Shown here piece after piece: positions 1 through 6,124 of a stretch of DNA of 6,124 nt; positions within the stretch are counted from its first letter, which is position 1; each line of letters starts with the position of its first letter. This DNA is from an uncultured Flavobacteriaceae bacterium (GTDB lineage: Bacteria; Bacteroidota; Bacteroidia; Flavobacteriales; Flavobacteriaceae), in NCBI GenBank assembly GCA_938018045.1, contig CALIIP010000081.1, positions 1 to 6,124 on the forward strand, read 5' to 3'. A program made the position numbers and the translations under genes. The notes under the pieces are model-generated. The model was not told the DNA's origin. It saw only the letters and a list, made by a program, of their open reading frames with translations, and did no database searches.

Positions 1-54
1 ACAGGAATTCAATCTGAAGATATGCTTCGTGAATGGAAAGAGAAGCAGAAATAA
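1..54 (+). CDS. C-terminal end of an unidentified upstream gene (partial)
   Basis: Reading from base 1 gives 17 codons (TGIQSEDMLREWKEKQK) ending in TAA at 52-54. The peptide is charged and looks like an amphipathic helical tail, which suits a cytoplasmic protein. It is too short to assign a family. I do not recognise it as the usual end of a glycerol kinase or an aquaporin, the neighbours one might expect in a glycerol locus. Frame 2 is also open, up to a TGA at 80-82 overlapping the glpD start. Its peptide is asparagine-rich and less protein-like, so frame 1 is preferred. The 24-bp gap to glpD would allow this gene to share the glp transcript. Confidence 0.5.
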   Translation, partial: TGIQSEDMLREWKEKQK

Positions 55-78
55 TATCACTTTTTATCAAAAAAATAA

Positions 79-1641
79 ATGACAAGAGAAAATGGCATCA
101 ACCAAATAGAAACAACAGATATTTGGGATATTGTTATTATTGGCGGAGGAGCAACTGGCTTGGGAGCAGCAGTAGAAGCAACTACTAGAGGTTACAAAAC
201 ACTTTTATTAGAACAATATGACTATACAATTGGCACATCAAGTAGAAGTACAAAATTAGTTCATGGAGGAGTTCGATATTTGGCTCAAGGAAATGTTGCT
301 TTGGTTTTAGAAGCCTTAAAAGAAAGAGGCTTATTATTGAAAAATGCTCCACATTTAGTAACTAATAAACCTTTTTTAATTCCGTCTTATAAATGGTGGT
401 ACAAACCATTTTACACTTTTGGCTTGACGATTTATGACTTACTTTCTGGTCGATCTAGATTTGGGACTTCAAGACCATATTCAAGAGAAAAGACTTTGGA
501 AAAGATTCCGACATTGAAAAAAGAAAATTTAAGAGGAAGTATTTTATATCACGATGGTCAATTTGACGATGCAAGATTGGGAATAAATTTAGTGCAAACT
601 ATTATAGAAAATGATGGAACTGCTTTGAATTACATGAAGGTTACAAAGTTTATAAAAGAAAATAATAAAATATCAGGAGTTGTTGTTAAAGATGGTGAGA
701 CTAGAAAATCCTACAATATTAAGGCAAAAGCAGTTTTAAATGCAACAGGTGTTTTTGTAGATAGTATTATTCAAAAAGACAATCCAAAGGCAAAAAACGT
801 TATCAAACCAAGTCAAGGAGTACATATTGTAATCGATCGTAAATTTATACCTTCAGAGTATGCGCTGATGATTCCTAAAACAAGGGACGGACGCGTATTA
901 TTTGCTGTGCCTTGGCATAATAAAGTTATTTTAGGAACAACTGATGTTGCCAAAGACGAACCTTCAATAGAACCAAAAGTAACCGATGAAGAAGTAGATT
1001 TTATTTTAGAAACTGCTGGAAGATATTTAGAAATGAAACCAACAAGAGCAGATATAAAAAGTGTTTTTGCAGGTTTACGACCATTGGCTGCTCCTAAAAC
1101 AGATGCAAACGGAAAGACAAAAGAAATATCTCGAAGTCATAAAATAATTACTTCAGAATCTGGATTGGTTTCTATAATTGGAGGAAAATGGACAACATAT
1201 AGAGAAATGGGAGAAGATGCGATAGATAAGTTAGCAGTACTTTTTAAATTTCCTGAAAGAGAAAGCATTTCCGAAGAGTTACACATACATGGTTATAAAG
1301 AAAATGTAGATTTTGAGAGTCCGTTTTATTTTTATGGATCAGATTTGCAAGAAATCAAGAAACTTATAAAGAAAAATCCAACATTAAAAGAATGGATTAG
1401 CGAGGATTTAAAAATCAACAAAGCACAAGTAGTTTGGGCAGTTAAAAGTGAATATGCTAGAAACATTGAAGACTTTTTATCACGCAGAACAAGAGCATTA
1501 CTTTTAGATGCAAAAGAAAGTTTGAAAATGGCTCCAATGGTTGCCGAGATTATGGCAAACGAATTAGGTCAAGATAAAAAATGGGAAGAAGAACAAATTA
1601 AGAAGTATAAAGAACTTGCTAAAGGATATTTACTAAATTAA
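79..1641 (+). CDS. glpD: FAD-dependent glycerol-3-phosphate dehydrogenase
   Basis: This 520-residue enzyme oxidises sn-glycerol 3-phosphate to dihydroxyacetone phosphate. In the family it is a peripheral protein on the cytoplasmic face of the inner membrane that passes electrons to quinone. The sequence shows an N-terminal Rossmann FAD-binding motif (GGGATGLG at 22-29, with acidic E45 ending the second strand). The family block GTSSRSTKLVHGGVRYL follows at 52-68. H249 and R334 (in LRPLAAP) lie where the E. coli enzyme has substrate-contacting residues. The second GlpD signature, GGKWTTYRE, is at 368-376. The C-terminal DAO_C-type domain contains EYARNIEDFLSRRTR at 458-472. Its length is close to E. 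coli GlpD (about 500 residues); the roughly 600-residue GlpO oxidases carry an insertion, so a dehydrogenase is inferred. The ATG at 79 is the only sensible start, 16 codons before the first FAD strand. It has an A-rich leader and no Shine-Dalgarno. It heads the glpD-glpT-glpQ run. Confidence 0.96.
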   Translation: MTRENGINQIETTDIWDIVIIGGGATGLGAAVEATTRGYKTLLLEQYDYTIGTSSRSTKLVHGGVRYLAQGNVALVLEALKERGLLLKNAPHLVTNKPFLIPSYKWWYKPFYTFGLTIYDLLSGRSRFGTSRPYSREKTLEKIPTLKKENLRGSILYHDGQFDDARLGINLVQTIIENDGTALNYMKVTKFIKENNKISGVVVKDGETRKSYNIKAKAVLNATGVFVDSIIQKDNPKAKNVIKPSQGVHIVIDRKFIPSEYALMIPKTRDGRVLFAVPWHNKVILGTTDVAKDEPSIEPKVTDEEVDFILETAGRYLEMKPTRADIKSVFAGLRPLAAPKTDANGKTKEISRSHKIITSESGLVSIIGGKWTTYREMGEDAIDKLAVLFKFPERESISEELHIHGYKENVDFESPFYFYGSDLQEIKKLIKKNPTLKEWISEDLKINKAQVVWAVKSEYARNIEDFLSRRTRALLLDAKESLKMAPMVAEIMANELGQDKKWEEEQIKKYKELAKGYLLN

Positions 1642-1646
1642 AAAAT

Positions 1647-3002
1647 ATGTTTAAATTTTTAAAAACTCCACCGAATAAGCCTTTACGAAAAGATGAGAAT
1701 GTCGCGAAAGATTACAATAAATTGCGTTGGCAAGTTTTTTTCGGAATTTTTGTTGGGTATGCAGGTTATTATTTAGTTCGCAAAAATTTCACCTTGGCAA
1801 TGCCAGATTTAATTGAGCAAGGCTACACGAAACTAGAATTAGGTTTTGCATTATCAGGTGTTGCGATTGCTTACGGTTTGAGTAAGTTTTTAATGGGTAA
1901 TGTTTCTGACAGAAGTGACGCGCGTAAATTTATGCCAATTGGTTTATTAATGTCAGGATTGATAATGATTACAATGGGATTTTTTCCATTCGCAACATCA
2001 TCAGTAACTATCATGTTTATTTTATTATTACTCAACGGATGGTTTCAAGGTATGGGTTGGCCACCAAGCGGAAGAATAATGGTACAATGGTTTTCGATAA
2101 AAGAACGAGGTACAAAAATGGCATTTTGGAATACTGCACATAATATTGGTGGAGGATTAATAGGTCCTTTAGCAATTTTTGGTGTTGCGTATTTTAGTGA
2201 TTGGCATGCAAAATTATATTTACCTGGATTTATTGCAGTGTTTATTGCGTTGATTATTTATCTAACTTTAAGAGATCGACCACAAGCAGTCGGCTTACCA
2301 GCAATTGAAGACTTCAAAAATGATTATCCTGAAGCAATTGAAGGTGTTGACCAAAATGCAATGATTTCTGCAAAAGAAATTTTCATAAAATATGTTTTTA
2401 AAAACAAATTACTTTGGTTCATCGCAATAGCAAATATCTTTGTTTATTTGGTTAGATATGGTGTTTTAGATTGGGCACCAACCTATTTAAAAGAAGTCAA
2501 GGGCTTTTCTTTAAACGAAACTGGTTGGGCATATTTTTTATATGAATGGGCAGGAATTCCTGGAACAATTCTGGCAGGAATTGTAAGTGATAAATGGTTT
2601 AAAGGAAAGCGTGCACCAGTAAGTATTATCTACATGATTTTAGTACTAATTGCTGTTGTTATCTATTGGAAAAATCCGGCAGGAAATCCTATGATAGATA
2701 ATCTAGCATTGATATCTATTGGGTTTCTAATTTACGGTCCGGTAATGTTAATTGGTGTACAAGCATTAGATTTAGTTCCAAAAAATGCAGCAGGAACAGC
2801 AGCAGGATTTACGGGCTTATTTGGTTATCTTGGTGGTGCATTAACAGCAAATATTGCTATTGGTTATTTGGTAGACAATTATGGATGGGATAGCAGTTTT
2901 ATACTACTAGTAGTCGCCTGTATATTATCAATTGTATTTATTGGATACACTTGGATTATCGAAAATAAAAATCATGCTTTAAAAGAATTAAATAAAATCT
3001 AG
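1647..3002 (+). CDS. glpT: Glycerol-3-phosphate:phosphate antiporter (MFS, OPA family)
   Basis: This 451-residue inner-membrane transporter should import G3P in exchange for inorganic phosphate. About 12 hydrophobic segments are visible, six before and six after a hydrophilic central loop at about 209-250. OPA-family landmarks are GYAGYYLVRKNFTLAMP (37-53), NGWFQGMGWPPSGR (130-143), WNTAHNIGGG (161-170), FVYLVRYGVLDWAPTYL (265-281), WAYFLYEWAGIPGT (294-307) and AAGTAAGFTGLFGYLGG (382-398). The residues known from E. coli GlpT for phosphate binding and transport are all present: R45, K80, H165 and R270 (E. coli R269). E300 and D275 also match. This, plus glpD and glpQ as neighbours, favours GlpT over the hexose-phosphate transporter UhpT or a sensor-like UhpC. 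The start lies 5 bp after the glpD stop with no Shine-Dalgarno, so translational coupling is plausible. Nothing appears truncated. Confidence 0.94.
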   Translation: MFKFLKTPPNKPLRKDENVAKDYNKLRWQVFFGIFVGYAGYYLVRKNFTLAMPDLIEQGYTKLELGFALSGVAIAYGLSKFLMGNVSDRSDARKFMPIGLLMSGLIMITMGFFPFATSSVTIMFILLLLNGWFQGMGWPPSGRIMVQWFSIKERGTKMAFWNTAHNIGGGLIGPLAIFGVAYFSDWHAKLYLPGFIAVFIALIIYLTLRDRPQAVGLPAIEDFKNDYPEAIEGVDQNAMISAKEIFIKYVFKNKLLWFIAIANIFVYLVRYGVLDWAPTYLKEVKGFSLNETGWAYFLYEWAGIPGTILAGIVSDKWFKGKRAPVSIIYMILVLIAVVIYWKNPAGNPMIDNLALISIGFLIYGPVMLIGVQALDLVPKNAAGTAAGFTGLFGYLGGALTANIAIGYLVDNYGWDSSFILLVVACILSIVFIGYTWIIENKNHALKELNKI

Positions 3003-3003
3003 A

Positions 3004-4155
3004 ATGAAGAAAACGAATTATATAGTTTTGGTATTGATTTTAATAATCACAGCTTGTAAAAAAGAAGTCAAAGAAAAAAAACAACTGCAAGAGATGAATA
3101 AAATAAGTGAAAGTGCAAAAAGAGTACGTGATTATGTGAAAAAAGACATCATCATAGCACATAGAGGCAGTACTTTTTTGACTCCAGAAGAAACTGAGCC
3201 TGCATATCGTTGGGCAAGAAATATTGGTGCAGATTATTTAGAATTAGACATTCAGTTGACAAAAGACAATCAATTAGTTGCTTTTCATGATGATGATTTA
3301 AAACGTACAACAAATATTAAAGAGATATTTCCTGATAGAATAGATGCTACAATAAATGATTTTACTTTGATAGAGTTAAGACAATTAGATGCTGGAGCTT
3401 GGTTTAATGAAGCTAATCCCGAGCAAGCAAAGGAAAGTTTTAAAAACCTTAAAATATTGACTTTGCAAGATGTAATCATGATTGCAGAAGGTAATAAAAT
3501 AAAAAGAGAAAATGGAAAGCCAGTTAAAGCGCTAATTAATGATACTTGGAATGGTAATTATAAACACGAAAAAGATCCAAATGATAACGGAAATAGACCA
3601 GGAATATATGTAGAAACCAAACATCCAAAATCGAATATAGAAAAGTATTTAAAAGAAGAGTTAACGCTTTTAGGTTGGAATATTAATGAGAATCCAAAGC
3701 AAATAAAAATTCAAGAAAACAAGGTTAATATAGCAGACACTAATGCAAGACTTATTTTACAATCTTTTTCTCCAGAAAGTATTATCAATCTAGAAAATCA
3801 CTTACCAAATATTCCAAAATGTTTTTTGTTATGGAAAGCTGATATGAAAGGAGACTTTAAAGAAACGTATGCCAAAGCAATTGATTTTGCAATAGCAAAT
3901 AATGCTCATATTATTGGAACCAGTATTGCAGGCGAACCAAATAATTATGAGGAATTAACTTCAGATTGGATGGCAGAACTAATTCATGAATCAGAGTTGT
4001 TAATTCATCCTTATTCTTTCGACACAAATGAACAATTCATGGAATATAGCAAAAGAATCGATGGTGTTTTCACCAATAGAGCAGACTTAGCATTAGAGTT
4101 TTACGGTAGAAAAAAAATAATCTCTAAGGATGTTTTGATAAATTTAGGATACTAA
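3004..4155 (+). CDS. glpQ: Glycerophosphodiester phosphodiesterase, lipoprotein (GlpQ type)
   Basis: This 383-residue enzyme should hydrolyse glycerophosphodiesters to G3P plus an alcohol, outside the inner membrane. The N-terminus (MKK, then a hydrophobic stretch to residue 17) ends in a lipobox, IITAC, with C18 as the lipidated residue. A lysine/glutamate-rich linker follows to about residue 48. The GDPD TIM-barrel catalytic residues are present: H53-R54-G55, E80 and D82 in the ELD motif, H95 (FHDDDL), and E204/K206 in YVETKHP. DGVFTNRADLALEF closes the barrel near the C-terminus. A long segment between H95 and E204, including FPDR and INDFTL, resembles the extended insertion of E. coli GlpQ rather than the short UgpQ. 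The ATG is 1 bp after the glpT stop, so co-translation is likely, and its product is the substrate of GlpT and GlpD. Whether it faces the periplasm or the cell surface cannot be settled from the sequence. Confidence 0.93.
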   Translation: MKKTNYIVLVLILIITACKKEVKEKKQLQEMNKISESAKRVRDYVKKDIIIAHRGSTFLTPEETEPAYRWARNIGADYLELDIQLTKDNQLVAFHDDDLKRTTNIKEIFPDRIDATINDFTLIELRQLDAGAWFNEANPEQAKESFKNLKILTLQDVIMIAEGNKIKRENGKPVKALINDTWNGNYKHEKDPNDNGNRPGIYVETKHPKSNIEKYLKEELTLLGWNINENPKQIKIQENKVNIADTNARLILQSFSPESIINLENHLPNIPKCFLLWKADMKGDFKETYAKAIDFAIANNAHIIGTSIAGEPNNYEELTSDWMAELIHESELLIHPYSFDTNEQFMEYSKRIDGVFTNRADLALEFYGRKKIISKDVLINLGY

Positions 4156-4183
4156 ATTTGACACAACCATCACTCTGTCAAAT
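4156..4183. repeat. Inverted repeat 1, directly after glpQ
   Basis: A perfect 8-bp inverted repeat, ATTTGACA (4156-4163) and TGTCAAAT (4176-4183), with a 12-nt spacer, begins at the base after the glpQ stop codon. As RNA it could form a weak AT-rich hairpin. It has no GC-rich stem and no U-tract after it, so it is a poor classical intrinsic terminator. A weak Bacteroidota-type transcript end, or a protein-binding operator, are both possible. The same arms recur at 4277-4303. Confidence 0.6.
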
Positions 4184-4272
4184 AGTTAAATATTATTCAA
4201 TTAATTTATAATATATACCATTGTAGAACGTTATTTCTCATTTTTTTAACACTTTCTATCGAATAAAATTTA

Positions 4273-4280
4273 TATATTTG
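4273..4280 (+). promoter_or_regulatory. Candidate Bacteroidota -7 promoter element for the T9SS cargo gene
   Basis: TATATTTG matches the Bacteroidota -7 consensus TAnnTTTG and lies 43 bp upstream of the ATG at 4324, giving a leader of roughly 35-40 nt. The expected -33 TTG is not evident at the right distance; only T-rich sequence (4241-4247 and 4253-4257) lies nearby. The call therefore rests on the -7 box and its position. Confidence 0.45.
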
Positions 4281-4303
4281 ACACGTTTAATAACTTTGTC
4301 AAA
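4276..4303. repeat. Inverted repeat 2, in the leader of the T9SS cargo gene
   Basis: TTTGACA (4277-4283) and TGTCAAA (4297-4303) form a perfect 7-bp inverted repeat around a 13-nt spacer. It repeats the arms of the element at 4156-4183, and ATTTGACAC is identical in both, exactly 120 bp apart. It ends 20 bp before the ATG at 4324 and overlaps the candidate -7 element at 4273-4280. If that promoter is real, a protein bound here would sit over the transcription start, or the transcript would begin with a small hairpin. Confidence 0.55.
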
Positions 4304-4323
4304 AAAAATAAAAATATAACAAT

Positions 4324-6124
4324 ATGAAAAAAATCTACTTTTTATTAATAACAATATTAACTACTTCTTTGTCTTTTGGGCAGACAATAATTACCGAAAA
4401 CTTTGATTATGGCTCTACAGCTGGTGATTTAGTAACTCAAAGTGGAGGGATTTGGGCAGTACATTCTGGATCTGCACCAGACGTTGGTTATGCTTCTTCA
4501 TTTTTAACTATGACAGGATATCCATCTTCAGGAATAGGAGGTTCAGCAACAATTTCAGCTTCTGGAGCACAAGATGTTAACAGATCTTTTTCAGCTGTTA
4601 CTTCTGGAAATATATATGCTAGTGCATTAGTAAATTTTAGCGCTGTAACTTCAACAGGTAATTATTTTATGCACTATAATTCTTCCGGTTTTGCAGGAAG
4701 AGTATATGCAAAAGATGATGGTAATGGTGATATCTTATTTGGAATAAGAGAAGGTAGTGGAACAATTGTTTATGGAACTACTCCATTTTCTTTGAATGTA
4801 ACTTATTTATTAATATCAAAATATGATTTTACTGCAGGCGCAGCATCTATATATGTTCTGCCGGCAGTCTCAGCAACTGAACCTGCAACAGCAGAAGCAG
4901 TTTCTGGTGATGGTACAGATGCAACTAGTTTATCTGCAATTGCATTTCGCCAATCTTCAAACATTCCTACAGGTACAATTGACGGTGTACGAGTTGCAAC
5001 TGCTTGGACAGACATAATGAATGATTCAACCAATCCTGATTTAGTAGTTAGTTCTGCAATCTCAGGTTTAGATTATGAATTAGCAAATGGACCATCTGCA
5101 GAAGGATCATTTACAGTTTCAGGTTCAAATTTAACTAATGATATAATAATAAATGCACCTACAGATTTCGAAATATCTGAAACTTCTGGTGGTACTTTTG
5201 GAGCAACAGTTACTATTCCTTTTGGAAGTGGAACAGTTGCAACTACAACAATTTTTGTTAGATTGAATATGAGTTTAGGTATAAACTCTTATTCTGGAGA
5301 TGTAGACGTTACAAGTACAGGAGCAACAACAAAAACTGTCTCATTAAGTGGTGATGTTTATAATACATTAACAAATGCTTTGGCAATTGTTGGACTTTTT
5401 GATAATGCAACTGGAAGTAGTCCAAGAGGTATGGAAATAGAAGTATTGGCAAACATTCCTGATTTAAGTATTTTTGGAACTGGAAGTGCAACTAATGGAA
5501 ATGGTGGTGGAGTACAGGAATTTACTTTTCCTGCAGTAGCTGCTTCAACAGGAGATGTTATCTATGTATTGGCATCAGGACAAGTAGCAGCTTTTAATAC
5601 ATTTTTTGGATTATCAATTACTGAATATGAATCTGGATCAATGTTTATTAATGGTGATGATGGATTGGAAATTTTTGAAAACGGACAAGTAATTGACGTA
5701 TTTGGAGATGTTAATAATGACGGAACAGGATCTGCATGGGAATATTTAGATGGTTGGGCTTATAGAAGTGTAGCAGGACCAAGTACAACTTTTGTTTCAT
5801 CTGATTGGACTTATAGTATAGCTGGACTTGATGGCGCAACAAATGCAGTTTCAACTGAACCTTATCCTGGTGCATTATTATCAGTTGAAGATAAAACTAT
5901 CGAAGGTTTTGCGATATATCCAAATCCTGTGAGTAACGGAGAATTTAGTATTAGAACTTTAAACAATACTGACAAGCAAGTACAAATCTTTGACATGCTA
6001 GGAAAACAAGTGTATTCAAGAGAAATAAAATCTAATCAAAACGTACAAGTTTCGAATTTAAATACTGGAATCTATATCTTGAAAGTTTTAGAAGAAGGAA
6101 AAACAGCAACACGTAAATTGGTTA
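4324..6124 (+). CDS. Secreted multidomain protein with T9SS C-terminal sorting domain (3' end cut off)
   Basis: 600 codons are visible with no stop. A signal peptide, MKKIYFLLITILTTSLSFGQ, probably cleaves after G19, leaving Q20 first. Residues about 21-232 form a beta-rich, Ser/Thr/Gly/Ala-rich region resembling the jelly-roll N-termini of Bacteroidota secreted proteins. Residues about 239-346 look like an Ig-like module (SFTVSGSNL, FEISETSGGTFG, closing VSLSGDVY). Residues about 352-505 resemble a lamin-tail-like module: RGMEIEVL, INGDDGLEIFENG (442-454), then D462-x-N-x-D-G467 and WEYLDGWAYR (472-481). From about 526, FAIYPNPVSNGEF and VQIFDMLGKQVY, ending TRKLV, form a type A T9SS sorting domain, so only a few residues are probably missing. 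The protein should be exported by Sec, moved across the outer membrane by T9SS, and anchored or released with the sorting domain removed. No catalytic motif is recognised; an adhesive or binding role is inference. The A-rich leader has no Shine-Dalgarno. Confidence 0.88.
   Translation, partial: MKKIYFLLITILTTSLSFGQTIITENFDYGSTAGDLVTQSGGIWAVHSGSAPDVGYASSFLTMTGYPSSGIGGSATISASGAQDVNRSFSAVTSGNIYASALVNFSAVTSTGNYFMHYNSSGFAGRVYAKDDGNGDILFGIREGSGTIVYGTTPFSLNVTYLLISKYDFTAGAASIYVLPAVSATEPATAEAVSGDGTDATSLSAIAFRQSSNIPTGTIDGVRVATAWTDIMNDSTNPDLVVSSAISGLDYELANGPSAEGSFTVSGSNLTNDIIINAPTDFEISETSGGTFGATVTIPFGSGTVATTTIFVRLNMSLGINSYSGDVDVTSTGATTKTVSLSGDVYNTLTNALAIVGLFDNATGSSPRGMEIEVLANIPDLSIFGTGSATNGNGGGVQEFTFPAVAASTGDVIYVLASGQVAAFNTFFGLSITEYESGSMFINGDDGLEIFENGQVIDVFGDVNNDGTGSAWEYLDGWAYRSVAGPSTTFVSSDWTYSIAGLDGATNAVSTEPYPGALLSVEDKTIEGFAIYPNPVSNGEFSIRTLNNTDKQVQIFDMLGKQVYSREIKSNQNVQVSNLNTGIYILKVLEEGKTATRKLV

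Larger units (their letters stand above)
79..4155 (+). other. Predicted glpD-glpT-glpQ operon
   Basis: Three same-strand genes are separated by only 5 bp and 1 bp and encode consecutive steps of one route: extracytoplasmic cleavage of glycerophosphodiesters, G3P import and G3P oxidation. No terminator or promoter fits between them. The operon promoter is not visible; the 24-bp gap before glpD has no TAnnTTTG element, so transcription probably starts upstream of this window. The gene order runs opposite to the metabolic flow, with the enzyme of the last step first. Confidence 0.85.

Noticed and set aside
3285..3479. Minus-strand 64-codon open frame inside glpQ
   Set aside because: It lies entirely opposite the conserved catalytic region of glpQ and its peptide resembles no family I recognise; it is a shadow of the real gene.
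4156..4183. Inverted repeat 1 as a standard intrinsic terminator of the glp operon
   Set aside because: The stem has only two G/C pairs, the loop is 12 nt and no T-run follows, so the classical criteria fail; it is listed as a repeat instead.
4191..4213. TATTAT/ATAATA dyad in the spacer
   Set aside because: It is a short, purely A/T dyad in very AT-rich DNA, expected by chance.
4158..4320. TTGACA at 4158-4163 and 4278-4283 as E. coli-type -35 boxes
   Set aside because: No TATAAT-like box lies about 17 bp downstream of either copy, and Bacteroidota primary sigma factors use a different consensus.
4823..5017. Plus-strand 64-codon open frame in another phase within the T9SS cargo gene
   Set aside because: The glutamine/leucine-rich, low-complexity peptide is an out-of-frame reading of repeated gca, tca and aca codons.
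4803..5033. Minus-strand 76-codon open frame opposite the T9SS cargo gene
   Set aside because: The + strand here encodes a continuous secreted protein with signal peptide and sorting domain. The alanine/valine/serine-rich antisense peptide follows from the Ala/Thr/Ser-rich codons of the sense gene.
5041..5370. Internal tandem repeats in the T9SS cargo gene
   Set aside because: The Ser/Gly/Thr-rich modules look repetitive, but only one copy of each module is seen and no DNA-level repeat stands out.
5309..5491. Minus-strand 60-codon open frame opposite the T9SS cargo gene
   Set aside because: The low-complexity Leu/His/Gln-rich antisense translation overlaps the junction of the Ig-like and lamin-tail-like modules.

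Overview
The window looks like a flavobacterial (Bacteroidota) chromosome segment. The DNA is strongly AT-rich. No start codon has a convincing Shine-Dalgarno sequence, only A/T-rich leaders. The last gene encodes a secreted protein with a type IX secretion (Por secretion) C-terminal sorting domain, a hallmark of Bacteroidota. All recognisable genes lie on the + strand.

Layout. Bases 1-54 probably hold the last 17 codons of an upstream gene that I cannot identify. Bases 79-4155 hold three tightly packed genes separated by 5 bp and 1 bp, almost certainly one transcription unit: an FAD-dependent glycerol-3-phosphate (G3P) dehydrogenase (glpD), a G3P:phosphate antiporter of the OPA/MFS family (glpT), and a lipoprotein glycerophosphodiester phosphodiesterase of the GlpQ type. 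A 168-bp non-coding spacer (4156-4323) follows. It carries two copies of an inverted repeat (TTTGACA, 12-13 nt, TGTCAAA) whose left arms are exactly 120 bp apart. From 4324 to the right edge runs a partial gene for a multidomain secreted protein: signal peptide, beta-rich N-terminal region, Ig-like module, lamin-tail-like module and sorting domain. Only a few C-terminal residues appear to be missing.

How the genes work together. The lipoprotein GlpQ should cut glycerophosphodiesters (deacylated phospholipid headgroups) outside the inner membrane into G3P and an alcohol. GlpT should import G3P in exchange for phosphate. GlpD should oxidise it to dihydroxyacetone phosphate, passing electrons to the quinone pool. 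This is a self-contained route for scavenging phospholipid debris that needs no glycerol kinase in the visible stretch. The T9SS cargo gene is probably a separate transcription unit, and I see no evidence of a functional link to the glp genes.

Most of the window is a well-known pathway. The least explained elements are the paired inverted repeats around the spacer and the unassigned function of the T9SS cargo. I did not find a clearly new system.
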